From Clostridia bacterium (lineage in GTDB: Bacteria > Bacillota > Clostridia > Christensenellales > Aristaeellaceae), in NCBI GenBank assembly GCA_017395065.1, contig JAFPWH010000046.1:1-64000 (forward strand): DNA of 64,000 nucleotides, in the 5' to 3' direction. Under the pieces are notes generated by a model. It worked only from the letters and a program-made list of their open reading frames with translations, was not told the DNA's origin and made no database searches. Both the position numbers and the translations under genes were made by a program. Below, piece by piece: positions 6,657-16,853 of this stretch (position 1 is the stretch's first letter; each line of letters opens with the position of its first letter).

Positions 6657-9053
6657 TTACATGACGACGGTGATCTCGCTGCCGTCTTTGAGCATATCGT
6701 CCGTCATGAGCTCGCCGCTTATCTCTTTGCCGTCCACGAGGATGCGGCTTATGCCGCCCTCACGGTGCGCCTTGTTGTCCACGGTGATGTGCAGGCGCTT
6801 TCCGCGGAAGCTCTTGTCCATTTTGAAGCCGTCCCATACGGCGGGGATCGCGGGCTTTACGACCAGGCCGTCAGGCGTCGGACGCAGGCCCAGTATGCCC
6901 TCTACGCAGCCCACCATCACGGTGGAGGCGGTGCCGGTCAGCCAGTGCACGTGCGCGCGGCCGGGCTGGGGCGTCATGTGCCCCTCGATGAACTGGCTGT
7001 GCACGTAGGGCTCGACCTCGCGGATCTCGGCCCTGTCGTTGTAGGCGGCGGGGCAGCTCTCCTTGAAGTACTCGAAGGCCCTGTTTCCGTGGCCCATCAG
7101 CGCCTCGGCCAGAATCGCCCAGCCCTGCGGCTGGCAGAAAATGCCGCCGTTTTCCTTGCAGGTGGGGTTGAACAGAATCATAGCCGCGCCGTCGAAGGCG
7201 TGATCCTTATAGGGCGGCGTCATCAGCTCCACGCCGTTTGGCGTGTTCAGAAGCTCGTAGACGGTCTGGAGGGCTTTTTCGTTCTGCTCGGCGCTGCCGG
7301 CTTTGGAAATGACCGACCAGCACTGCGGGTTCATCCATATGGAAGCCTCGGGATCGAGCTTGGAGCCGATCTTGTCGCCGTCCTCGGTGAAGCCGCGCAG
7401 GAAACGGTCGTCCTCCCAGAAGTATTTGTTGATCTTTTCGAGCTGGGAAGCCATCGTGTCCTTCAGGAACTGCTTGTATTCGGCGTTGTCCGGGGTATCG
7501 GGCAGCAGTTCGCCCAATTGTCTCAGCGCCATATAGAATTGGAACGCTACGAAGCTGCTCTCGCCCTGCGCGCCCAGCTTCAGGCAGTCGTTCCAGTCTG
7601 CATGCAGACCTGCGGGCATGCCGTGTGCGCCCAGATGGTTCATCGTAAAGTCGATCGCGCGCTTCAGGTGCTCCGCGACGGTGCCCTCGTCGTAATCGGC
7701 AAAGGGGATGACCTCGTCCAAAAACGCCTTGTCGCCGGTTTCCGCGATGTACTTGTACACGGTCGGGAACAGCCACATCGCGTCGTCCGCGCGGTATTTG
7801 GGATGGCCCGTGGCGCGCACGTAGCTTTCCTGCTCGGGCGTGTCCTCGTGGCCGGGATTATGGGTGTACTTGACCAGCGGAAGGCCTGCACCGTGGTGCA
7901 CCTGCGCGGAGAGCATGAACTTCAGGCGCTCCTTGGCCATCTTCGGATCGAGGTGGATGATGCCTTGTATGTCCTGCACGGTGTCGCGGTAGCCGTAGCC
8001 GTTGCGCTCGCCGCAGTAGATCAGGCTCGCGGCGCGGCTCCATACGAAGGTGGTAAAGCACTGGAAAGCGTTCCAGGTGTTCACCATGGTGTTCAGATCC
8101 TCGTCCGGGGTTTCAATGTTCAGATTTGCAAGCTCGCCGTGCCAGTAGCTTATCAGCTCACTTATCTCCTTTTCGGCTTTCGCCTTCACGTCGGCGTAGC
8201 TGTCCATGAGGCTGCGCGCCGCCCGCTCGGGCTTTTGTCCGAGAATGAAGGCCATGACCTTTTCCTCGCCGGGTTCGAGGGCGATCTCGGCGTTCAGCGC
8301 GCCGCAGGGATTTCCGTTGAAGTTCAGACTGTCGTCCAGCTTTCCGTCCAGCAGCGCCTTGGGGCTGACGAAGCGGCTGCTGCCCAGGAAGCGTTCGCGC
8401 CGGCCGGTGTAGCTTGCGACCTTCTGTCCGGCTAGGCCGAAAAAGCGCTCCTTGCCGTTTTCGCCGTATTCGTTTACGCCGCAGTAGCGGTTGATGCGCT
8501 CCAGTATGAAATCCTTTTTGAAATCGGTCTGGGTGATGAATTGCGTGTACTGAAGGTTGACCAGATCCTGCGTGTAGAAGCTCTCCGTGGTGAATTCGCA
8601 GTAGCCGAACACGCCGAGGCGACGAGTCCTGTTTGAAGCGTTTCGCACCTTCAGGTACCACACCTCGTGGTCGGCGTCCTTGGGCACGTAATAGGTCACG
8701 CTGGAGGCGATGCCGTCGTATTCGCTTTCGATGACCGTGTAGGCGGTGCCGTGGCGGGTGACGGTTTTGTACTTGTCCAGCGGTTTTTCAACGGGACGCC
8801 AGGAGGCCGACCAGAAGTCGCCGCTTTCGCCGTCCCTCAAATAAATGTACCTGCCGGGCTCGTCGAACTGGTTGAACATATAGCGCAGTATGCGCCCCGC
8901 CGCGCCGGACTGGACGAAGGAATAGCCGCCCGCGTTCTGCGTGACGATCGCGCCGTAGGCGGGGGAGCCCAGGTAGTTCGCCCAGGGCATCGGCGTTCTG
9001 GGATCGGTGATCACATATTCGCGCTTTGCGTTGTCAAAATAACCGTATTTCAT
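6657..9053 (-). CDS. GH94 family glycoside phosphorylase (diacetylchitobiose/cellobiose phosphorylase-like)
   Basis: Cytosolic inverting phosphorylase that uses inorganic phosphate to split a beta-linked disaccharide into sugar 1-phosphate and a free sugar. The length of 798 residues matches chitobiose phosphorylase (about 800). The N-terminal beta-sandwich carries the YGYFDNAKREYVI opening, and an (alpha/alpha)6 barrel follows. The general acid is expected at Asp486 in HADWNDCL, and the phosphate-side motif YRDTVQDIQG precedes it. No signal peptide. AGGAGG lies six bases before the ATG. It has its own consensus promoter. Substrate (chitobiose, cellobiose or another) cannot be fixed by eye. 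Confidence 0.88.
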   Translation of the reverse strand: MKYGYFDNAKREYVITDPRTPMPWANYLGSPAYGAIVTQNAGGYSFVQSGAAGRILRYMFNQFDEPGRYIYLRDGESGDFWSASWRPVEKPLDKYKTVTRHGTAYTVIESEYDGIASSVTYYVPKDADHEVWYLKVRNASNRTRRLGVFGYCEFTTESFYTQDLVNLQYTQFITQTDFKKDFILERINRYCGVNEYGENGKERFFGLAGQKVASYTGRRERFLGSSRFVSPKALLDGKLDDSLNFNGNPCGALNAEIALEPGEEKVMAFILGQKPERAARSLMDSYADVKAKAEKEISELISYWHGELANLNIETPDEDLNTMVNTWNAFQCFTTFVWSRAASLIYCGERNGYGYRDTVQDIQGIIHLDPKMAKERLKFMLSAQVHHGAGLPLVKYTHNPGHEDTPEQESYVRATGHPKYRADDAMWLFPTVYKYIAETGDKAFLDEVIPFADYDEGTVAEHLKRAIDFTMNHLGAHGMPAGLHADWNDCLKLGAQGESSFVAFQFYMALRQLGELLPDTPDNAEYKQFLKDTMASQLEKINKYFWEDDRFLRGFTEDGDKIGSKLDPEASIWMNPQCWSVISKAGSAEQNEKALQTVYELLNTPNGVELMTPPYKDHAFDGAAMILFNPTCKENGGIFCQPQGWAILAEALMGHGNRAFEYFKESCPAAYNDRAEIREVEPYVHSQFIEGHMTPQPGRAHVHWLTGTASTVMVGCVEGILGLRPTPDGLVVKPAIPAVWDGFKMDKSFRGKRLHITVDNKAHREGGISRILVDGKEISGELMTDDMLKDGSEITVVM

Positions 9054-9093
9054 TGAATGCCTCCTGTGTAAATGTAGGGTTTTCTCAGAGCGT

Positions 9094-9123
9094 ATTATAG
9101 CAATAAAACCGAAGCGTTGTCAA
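9094..9123 (-). promoter_or_regulatory. Promoter of the GH94-PHP operon
   Basis: On the minus strand TTGACA (9123-9118), 18-bp spacer, TATAAT (9099-9094), about 40 bases upstream of the ATG at 9053. Confidence 0.85.
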
Positions 9124-9190
9124 TACAAAACTGCATGCGGCGAAGGCACCGGAGCGCCGTTTGAGGCCTGTGAAGCGGCAGAATGCCCCT

Positions 9191-10648
9191 TCAGCGCCTC
9201 CTTGCCGCCGCTTCGTCCCTGACTTTCAAAAGCAGCCGGACGAGTTCGTATTTGCAGGGGACCGGAGGCTCGTCCGCAAGGCGCGGGCTTAAGCCCAGCT
9301 TTTCGCAAAAATCGTTGACCTCGCGGGCCGTTACGTCGTCGTCGGGGCGGTAGTATTCGCCCGCGACCAGCCCCATCTGTCTGCACGCCGCGGCGTAGGC
9401 AGCGTCGAACTCGCGGGGTTTTACGTCCCTGTACGGCGCAAGGCCGTCCGTCGGGCGGGAGGGGATGAGCGCGGCGCGGAACAAAAGCTGTATGAACTGT
9501 CCGCGCGAAAGCGGCTCGAAGGGATGCATGTGCAGTACGCACGGATCGAGCAGCCCCGCCTGAACGCCCCGGTATACGACGTCATAGTCCGGTACGCCTT
9601 CTATGTCCACATACGGGACGGGAAGCTCGGAGGGCGCGCCCTTTGCGGGATTGCGCGCTCTGTCGCCTGCGATGAAGCCGGCGCTCACTTCGTGGGCCTT
9701 CGCCAGAGAAAACTCTTCCAGCTTCTGCGCGACGTAAGAAGCGATTTTGAGCGCGCCCGGGTCGTTGGTGTGCGTCATGTCCTTAAACAGATCCCTGCAG
9801 CTTTCGCCCATTTCGCAAAACAGCTGAAAGGTATACGCGTGCAGGTCTATGAAGGGCAGGCTCATCTTTTCCGCGAGCCGCTTCACCGCTTCGGCATGCT
9901 CCTCCAGCAGGTCGAATACGCCCCCGGCGTCCCGGCCGGGCACGCGGCTGATGGGGGAGAGGAGCACCGGCAGTGCCCCGGCTTTTTCGGCTTCGCGCGC
10001 GATCAGGCCGAGGTATTCGGTATAGCGCTTGTCCGCCTGCAAATAGCGGCGTTTCTGATCGTTGTGCCCGAATTGGATCAGCATCAGATCGCCCTTTTGA
10101 AGGTATTTTTTGACGATGTCGAAATGCCCGTCCTCCGTAAAGCAGCGGCCGGTCAGCCCGCTGTGGGCCATGTTGCACACGGCGTCGTCTTTCAAAAGCG
10201 CGCTTAGCATCTGCCCCCAGCCGCAGTAGCTGTCGAAGGGGTAGTAATCCAAAGAGGAATACTGATCCGCCACCGTGGAATCGCCCGCTATGAACACGCG
10301 CCTGTTTTCGACTCTTTCGGCGCTCATCCCGGTCACTCGGCAGCCGTAAGCCGAGGCAAAGAGCGTTTTGTCCGCATGGATCCGGCTGTCCATCGAAGGG
10401 ATGTATTCGGTGAGCACGGTCAAAAAAGAGTTGTCTCCCTTTTGGACGTCCGGGTCGATCAGGTTCCGCCTTTGCCCGAACAGTACGCCTTCTCCGTCCA
10501 GCTGAGCCGTCACCCGATAGACGCCGAAAGCGTCTGCGGTCAAGCTCTTTACGCTGACGCTCCGTTTGGAAGCGCCCTGTCCGAGCCAGCCGGACTGGTC
10601 AAAGCGCCTGTTCGAGCCTTCCGACGGATGAGAAAACAGATCGGCCAT
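9191..10648 (-). CDS. SGNH-hydrolase, rhamnogalacturonan acetylesterase-like, with SLH-like C-terminus
   Basis: A 485-residue esterase. After a 115-residue N-terminal beta domain comes a CE12-type SGNH fold: block I FIAGDSTVADQ with nucleophile Ser124, block III FGHND (195-197), and DMTHTNDPGA holding the Asp290/His293 pair. Rhamnogalacturonan acetylesterases remove acetyl groups from pectin backbones. Residues from about 346 to 455 hold two segments resembling surface-layer-homology repeats (VPYVDIEGVPD and APYRDVKPREF starts). Yet no signal peptide is visible at the N-terminus, which is odd for a surface anchor. Start supported by GGGAGG before the ATG. Confidence 0.75.
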   Translation of the reverse strand: MADLFSHPSEGSNRRFDQSGWLGQGASKRSVSVKSLTADAFGVYRVTAQLDGEGVLFGQRRNLIDPDVQKGDNSFLTVLTEYIPSMDSRIHADKTLFASAYGCRVTGMSAERVENRRVFIAGDSTVADQYSSLDYYPFDSYCGWGQMLSALLKDDAVCNMAHSGLTGRCFTEDGHFDIVKKYLQKGDLMLIQFGHNDQKRRYLQADKRYTEYLGLIAREAEKAGALPVLLSPISRVPGRDAGGVFDLLEEHAEAVKRLAEKMSLPFIDLHAYTFQLFCEMGESCRDLFKDMTHTNDPGALKIASYVAQKLEEFSLAKAHEVSAGFIAGDRARNPAKGAPSELPVPYVDIEGVPDYDVVYRGVQAGLLDPCVLHMHPFEPLSRGQFIQLLFRAALIPSRPTDGLAPYRDVKPREFDAAYAAACRQMGLVAGEYYRPDDDVTAREVNDFCEKLGLSPRLADEPPVPCKYELVRLLLKVRDEAAARRR

Positions 10649-10981
10649 TTTGAAAAACCTCCCGACAAGAAAACATTTACAGCGGCTTCATTATACACCA
10701 AACCGGGCTGAAAAAAGTAAACTTGCGGTAAATCCGGAACAAAAAATCGTATTTTCCCAGGACGCGCCGAACGTGCACGGTCCTTCGCACGCGCCGCCAT
10801 ACGCCGGGAATGGAAGCGCGCCCATGTAACCTCTTTTCAAAATTTTTTCGCAAAATGCGGTAAATCTCTTGCATTCGATGGGACAATCGGGTATAATGTT
10901 AATGACATTTTACGGGGCAAAGCACGTTTCAAACGGCAATGCCTTGTGGAATAAGCCTCATCAGAAGAAAGGATGAATCGA
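10649..10981. other. Divergent intergenic region between esterase and sugar ABC operon
   Basis: This 333-base gap holds a minus-strand TATAAT at 10690-10695 (likely -10 of the esterase gene, -35 weak), a run of GC-rich sequence with no convincing gene, and the plus-strand promoter at 10869-10897. No terminator, riboswitch or convincing catabolite-response element was found by eye. Confidence 0.5.
10869..10897 (+). promoter_or_regulatory. Promoter of the sugar ABC importer operon
   Basis: TTGCAT (10869-10874), 17-bp spacer, TATAAT (10892-10897), about 85 bases ahead of the binding-protein ATG. This leaves a leader long enough for control, though no operator is evident. Confidence 0.75.
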
Positions 10982-12523
10982 ATGAAAAAGCTTCTTTGTT
11001 TCGTGCTCGCGCTGATCATGGCGCTGGCAATGGCGAGCTTCTCCACCGCGGAGAACGCGCTCGCAGGCACCTACGACATCACCGTGTGGGTCGGCGAGTC
11101 CATCGTGGATCTTACCAAAAAGCAGATCGATGACTTCAACGCCAGCAACACCATGGGCATCAAGTTCAACTACACCGTAGAGCCCGTTTCCGAGGCCGAC
11201 AGCGCCACCCAGATGATTCTGGACGTGGAAGCCGGTGCGGACATCTTCTGCTTCGCGCAGGACCAGTTTGCGCGCCTCGTGCAGGCGGGCGCCGTCGCCA
11301 AGCTTGGCGTCGCGGCCAGTGAGTTCGTAAGGACCAACAACGCCAACGGCGTCGTCATGGCTGCCGCAAGCGGCGAAGACATCTACGCCTACCCGCTCAC
11401 CGCCGACAACGGCTACTTCATGTACTACGACAAGACCGTGGTTCCGGATGAAGACGTCGACTCCCTCGAGGCCATCATCGCGGACTGCGAAGCGGCCGGC
11501 AAGTACTTCGCCTTCGAAATGAACTCCTCCGCCTGGTACGCCGCCTCCTTCTTCTTCGCCACCGGCTGCGTCAGCGAGTGGGAAACCGACAACGACGGCA
11601 ACTTCGTTTCCGTCTATGACACCTTCGACAGCCCCCAGGGCCTCATCGCCGTCAAGGGCATGAAGAAGCTGGTAGACTCTCCCAACCACGTCAACTCCTC
11701 CGACGGCGCGCAGTTCAACTCCAACGCCGCCGTGGTCGTGACCGGCACCTGGAACTACACCCTGATCGAAGGCATCCTCGGCGACAACATGGGCGTCGCG
11801 GACCTGCCCTCCTTCGAAGTGGACGGCATCAACTACCACCTTGGTTCCTTCAACGGCTGCAAGCTCCTGGGCGTTAAGCCCCAGAGAGACGCAAAGCGCG
11901 CCGCCGCCCTCAACCAGCTGGCCCAGTACCTGACCGGCTACGCCTGCCAGATGGAGCGCTTTGAAACGGTCGCGTGGGGTCCCTCCAACCTTGAAGCGCA
12001 GGCCTCCGAAGAGGTTCAGGCCAACCCCGGCCTCGCGGCCCTGCTGGCCCAGTCTCCCTACTCCATCCCGCAGGGCCAGATCCACGGCTCCTGGTGGGAC
12101 ATCGCCAAGATCATCGCCGACGACGTAAAGGCTGCCACCGACGATAACGGCCTCCAGCTCGCCCTGGACAACTACCTCGACAGGATCAGCGCGCTGTTCA
12201 CCCTCTCCGACGAAGTGAAGAACGGCTGGACGGTCATCGGCACCTACAACTCCACCGACGGCTTCTTCTACACCGACTATCAGAACGAGACCCGCTCCAA
12301 CTGGGGCGAAGACGTGCCCATGACCCTGTTTGCGGACGGCCTGTGGAAGACCGCTCCCTACGCCATGGAGAAGGGCGTCGAGTTCAAGGTTCGCAAGGGC
12401 CTGAGCTGGGACGAGAGCTACGGCAACGCCGAGGGCGGCAACTTCGTGGTTGACGAGGCCGGCACCTACATCGTGGTGTTCGATCCCGTAACCTGCGAGA
12501 TAAGCCTGCAGGCGGCCGAATAA
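10982..12523 (+). CDS. Sugar ABC transporter substrate-binding protein with C-terminal beta-domain
   Basis: Secreted, 513 residues. The N-terminus MKKLLCFVLALIMALAMASF is a signal peptide with a likely cut after STA; there is no lipobox cysteine. Residues 30-400 follow the family 1 (maltose-type) binding-protein pattern. The last 90 residues form an added domain with FKVRKGLSWDESYGNAEGG and EAGTYIVVFD. This resembles the X25/SusE-type modules of amylolytic proteins and suggests alpha-glucan or maltodextrin binding (inference). I chose the ATG at 10982 because AAGAAAGG lies nine bases before it; the ATG at 10973 overlaps that site. First gene of the importer operon. Confidence 0.85.
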   Translation: MKKLLCFVLALIMALAMASFSTAENALAGTYDITVWVGESIVDLTKKQIDDFNASNTMGIKFNYTVEPVSEADSATQMILDVEAGADIFCFAQDQFARLVQAGAVAKLGVAASEFVRTNNANGVVMAAASGEDIYAYPLTADNGYFMYYDKTVVPDEDVDSLEAIIADCEAAGKYFAFEMNSSAWYAASFFFATGCVSEWETDNDGNFVSVYDTFDSPQGLIAVKGMKKLVDSPNHVNSSDGAQFNSNAAVVVTGTWNYTLIEGILGDNMGVADLPSFEVDGINYHLGSFNGCKLLGVKPQRDAKRAAALNQLAQYLTGYACQMERFETVAWGPSNLEAQASEEVQANPGLAALLAQSPYSIPQGQIHGSWWDIAKIIADDVKAATDDNGLQLALDNYLDRISALFTLSDEVKNGWTVIGTYNSTDGFFYTDYQNETRSNWGEDVPMTLFADGLWKTAPYAMEKGVEFKVRKGLSWDESYGNAEGGNFVVDEAGTYIVVFDPVTCEISLQAAE

Positions 12524-12560
12524 GACAGCCTTGCCGATTGCACTCGTGTAAGATCGGCAT

Positions 12561-12602
12561 AACCGGACCGGCCGGCGCCGAATACATCGGTTCCGGTCGG
12601 TT
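12561..12602 (+). other. Intercistronic hairpin after the binding-protein gene
   Basis: AACCGGACCGG (12561-12571) pairs with CCGGTCGGTT (12593-12602) with one bulge, followed by a weak T-rich stretch. Such hairpins usually make the binding-protein message more abundant than the permease message, by partial termination or 3'-end protection. Confidence 0.6.
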
Positions 12603-12628
12603 CAATTTAATGTAAGGAGCGTGTGCCT

Positions 12629-14596
12629 GTGCTTACATTTTATATCTGTTTGGGCGCTGTGATCGTCATCTTCGTGCTGGCCGCGTTTGTGCCCGACGTG
12701 ATGTATGCGCTGAGATTCCTCTTCGGCATACCGGGTGTGTTCGTGGCCTCCGCGGTTAAACTCGTCACGACGCTTTTCCATTCGCTCGGGCTCATTTACA
12801 CCGTCGCCAAGGACGAATACGACAGCGAGGAAAGCCGCGCCGTCCTGACCCGCGAGGACGCCAGCCTTTACGGCGGCATCGATGTGCTGGCCTCCGTACC
12901 GGAGATCATCGTGCCGGCGATCAAAAAAGTGCCGCGGCTCCGCATGACCCTGCGCTACGCTATGGGCATTCCCGGTGCGGTGCTGGCAAGCGTCCTGCGT
13001 TTTCCCGCGATCCTCATAAACGGCTTTATCCTGCTGCCGGAAGCCGTGGGCAGGAAGTACGACGACGCGCTGAGTTTTCTGCTTTTGTCGAGGGAACAGC
13101 AGTTCCTCTACAAATGGATCAGCGGCTTCTGCGGCATCCCCAACGCCATTATCAGCGGCGCGAAAAAAGCGGCGCTTGCTGTCTGGCACGGCCTTTGCGC
13201 CGTCTACAGGAACATTGCCGACATCGTGATCACGGCAAAGAAGGGCAGCCCCAGCACTTTGATCTCCTACGTGCTGATGGGCTACGGAAACATCGCCCGG
13301 GGGCAGATACTCAGAGGCGTTCTGTTTATGCTTTTCGAGGCCGTGTTCATCTTCTACATGATCTTCGCCGGCGCGCACTGGCTTAGCTATCTGCCGTCTC
13401 TGGGCAAGCAGGGCCCGGTCGAAAGCTACGATTTCATCGCCGACGTCTATACGACGACTCGGCACGACAATTCCTTCAAAATTTTGCTTTACGGCGTGCT
13501 TACGCTGTTCTTCATCGTCGCCTTCATCTACACCTGGCGCTTAAACATCAAGCAGAACAAGCTGCTTGACGAGTTCGCGGCAGCCGGCAAAAAAGCCAAG
13601 GGCAGCAAGGACGACCTGCGTTCCCTCGTGGACGAAAACTTCCACAGAACGCTTCTGTCGCTGCCCACGCTGGGCATATTGCTCTTTACCGTATTGCCCA
13701 TCTTCTTCATGATCCTGGTGGCGTTCACCAACTACGACAACCTCCACGACGGCTACACCAACGCGTTGTTCAAATGGGTGGGCACCTCCAATTTTAAACA
13801 GCTGTTCTCCTGGGAAGCCAAGGATACGAAGGGCACGACCCTGACCTTCTCCGCGACCTTCGGCGAAGTGCTTTCCTGGACGCTGATCTGGGCTTTCTTT
13901 GCCACGTTCACCACCTACTTCCTGGGCATGCTCGTCGCGATGGCGATCAATAAAAAGGGCATCCGATTCAAAAAGGGCTGGCGCACCATACTGGTCCTGA
14001 CCATCGCGATCCCTCAGTTCATCTCCCTTCTGTACGTGAGCCGCATGTTCGCGTATACAGGCATCATCAACAACTTTTTGAAGGATCTCGGTTTGAGGAA
14101 GAATCCCATCGATTTCTGGGGCACCGGCACCTCGGCCAGGATCACGGCGATCGCGATCAACATCTGGATCGGCATACCCTATGTCATGCTGATCACGACG
14201 GGCATACTGATGAACATCCCGCAGGACCTGTACGAGTCCTCGCGCATCGACGGCGCGGGCGGCTGGCAGCAATACACAAAGATCACGCTGCCGTACATGC
14301 TGTTCGTTACCGGCCCCTATCTGCTTACGAGCTTTACGGGCAACATCAACAACTTTAACGTCATATTCCTGTTGACGGGCGGCGGGCCGAACATGACCAC
14401 AGCCAACGCCAGCGCAGGCAGCATAGGACAGACGGACTTGCTGATTACCTGGCTGTACAAGCTGACCACGGGCACAGAGCCGAAATACTACCTGGCATCC
14501 GTCATCGGCATTATGATCTTCGTGGTGCTCGCGATCATATCGCTGGCCGTATACCGCATGCTGCCGTCCGTCAAGAATGAGGAGGATTTCCAGTGA
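12629..14596 (+). CDS. Sugar ABC permease, MalF type, with long N-terminal extension
   Basis: About 655 residues, well above the 290-430 of ordinary MalF-type permeases. The first ~200 residues are hydrophobic helices and an amphipathic region (FGIPGVFVASAVKLV and GIPGAVLASVLRFPAIL look like an internal repeat). Then comes GYGNIARGQILRGVLF and the ordinary permease core, with the ATPase-contacting EAA loop in YESSRIDGAGGWQQYTKITL. The start is taken as GTG 12629, nine bases after AAGGAG; GTG 12623 is possible. Forms the heterodimeric channel with the next gene, whose start overlaps this stop (TGATG). Confidence 0.85.
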   Translation: MLTFYICLGAVIVIFVLAAFVPDVMYALRFLFGIPGVFVASAVKLVTTLFHSLGLIYTVAKDEYDSEESRAVLTREDASLYGGIDVLASVPEIIVPAIKKVPRLRMTLRYAMGIPGAVLASVLRFPAILINGFILLPEAVGRKYDDALSFLLLSREQQFLYKWISGFCGIPNAIISGAKKAALAVWHGLCAVYRNIADIVITAKKGSPSTLISYVLMGYGNIARGQILRGVLFMLFEAVFIFYMIFAGAHWLSYLPSLGKQGPVESYDFIADVYTTTRHDNSFKILLYGVLTLFFIVAFIYTWRLNIKQNKLLDEFAAAGKKAKGSKDDLRSLVDENFHRTLLSLPTLGILLFTVLPIFFMILVAFTNYDNLHDGYTNALFKWVGTSNFKQLFSWEAKDTKGTTLTFSATFGEVLSWTLIWAFFATFTTYFLGMLVAMAINKKGIRFKKGWRTILVLTIAIPQFISLLYVSRMFAYTGIINNFLKDLGLRKNPIDFWGTGTSARITAIAINIWIGIPYVMLITTGILMNIPQDLYESSRIDGAGGWQQYTKITLPYMLFVTGPYLLTSFTGNINNFNVIFLLTGGGPNMTTANASAGSIGQTDLLITWLYKLTTGTEPKYYLASVIGIMIFVVLAIISLAVYRMLPSVKNEEDFQ

Positions 14597-15489
14597 TGAA
14601 TGCGACTGATTCTTCCGTTATGAAGCAGCATATGGGGCTGGAAAAGCAGCGGCGCATAAGCAACAACGTGATCCATACGGTGCTGATCATCATCTCCATC
14701 GTCTGGCTGATCCCCTTCGTGTGCATACTGCTTCAATCCTTCCGCGTGGAAAACACGATGGAGGTGGGCTATGTAATACCCCATAAGTGGGGCTTCGACA
14801 ATTACATTTACCTGTTCGATACCAATAAATCCCAGTTCCTGCGCTGGTATCTGAACACGCTGATCATCGCGCTGTTCGTAGCTGTGTTCCAGACGTTGAT
14901 CGTGCTGTGTATGAGCTACACCCTGAGCCGCTTCCGCTTCAAGATGCGTACGCCGCTGATGAAGATGATGCTGGTGCTTGGGCTGTTTCCGGGCATGCTG
15001 ACGATGATCATCCTCTACACCGTGCTCAGGGACCTGGGCCTGACCGGCGAGCATTCCGTCCCGGGCCTGATCCTGGTGTACATCGCCTCCTCCGGTATGG
15101 GCTACTACGTGTCCAAGGGCTTTTTCGACACGATCTCCCGCTCCCTGGACGAGTCAGCCCGCATTGACGGCGCCAACCGCTTCAAGGTGCTCTACAAGAT
15201 CATACTGCCCCTGTCCAAGCCCATCGTCATCTACACGGTGCTTACGGCGTTCATGGCGCCCTGGGGCGATTACATCTTTGCAAGCTACATCGCGCACAGC
15301 GTGACGGTAGGCAAGAACGTGGCCGTCGGTCTGTCCTCCTGGATCAACGACACCGACAAGCTCAGGGCCGCGCACTACACGCACTTCTGCGCGGGCGGCG
15401 TACTGGTGGCACTGCCGGTCGCGATCATCTTCATGTGCCTGCAAAGGTATTATGTCGAAGGCGTCACCAGCGGCGCGGTCAAGGGATAG
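14596..15489 (+). CDS. Sugar ABC permease, MalG type
   Basis: 297 residues with six predicted membrane helices. The EAA loop is DESARIDGANRFKVLYKIIL near residue 200, and the C-terminus YYVEGVTSGAVKG is typical of MalG, whose tail reaches the ATPase. The start is ATG 14596, overlapping the upstream stop by one base with GAGGAGG before it. An in-frame GTG at 14593 is the alternative. Partner of the MalF-like protein. Confidence 0.93.
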   Translation: MNATDSSVMKQHMGLEKQRRISNNVIHTVLIIISIVWLIPFVCILLQSFRVENTMEVGYVIPHKWGFDNYIYLFDTNKSQFLRWYLNTLIIALFVAVFQTLIVLCMSYTLSRFRFKMRTPLMKMMLVLGLFPGMLTMIILYTVLRDLGLTGEHSVPGLILVYIASSGMGYYVSKGFFDTISRSLDESARIDGANRFKVLYKIILPLSKPIVIYTVLTAFMAPWGDYIFASYIAHSVTVGKNVAVGLSSWINDTDKLRAAHYTHFCAGGVLVALPVAIIFMCLQRYYVEGVTSGAVKG

Positions 15490-15505
15490 AAAGGAGTAAG
15501 TCGAT

Positions 15506-16765
<1,260 letters not shown>

Positions 16766-16780
16766 CGCAAAAGCATCGCC

Positions 16781-16813
16781 AAAGCCCGAATGGCTGAGCC
16801 GTTCGGGCTTTAC
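16781..16813 (+). terminator. Terminator of the ABC importer operon
   Basis: AAAGCCCGAA (16781-16790) pairs with TTCGGGCTTT (16802-16811), with a short T-rich end. The next gene starts soon after, so termination may be partial. Confidence 0.7.
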
Positions 16814-16853
16814 TTCCAATGAAAACACAAAACCGTTTGGAGAAGCTTTGAAC

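Noticed and set aside
6618-6662. Catabolite-response (cre) site near GTGAACGCTTTACA
   Set aside because: The half-sites do not align to the cre consensus without an extra base, and the site lies between co-transcribed genes rather than at a promoter.
5677-9056. Large plus-strand frames opposite the PHP and GH94 genes
   Set aside because: They are antisense shadows caused by GC-rich third codon positions. The products are Val/His/Arg/Ala-rich without motifs, while the minus-strand proteins match known families throughout.
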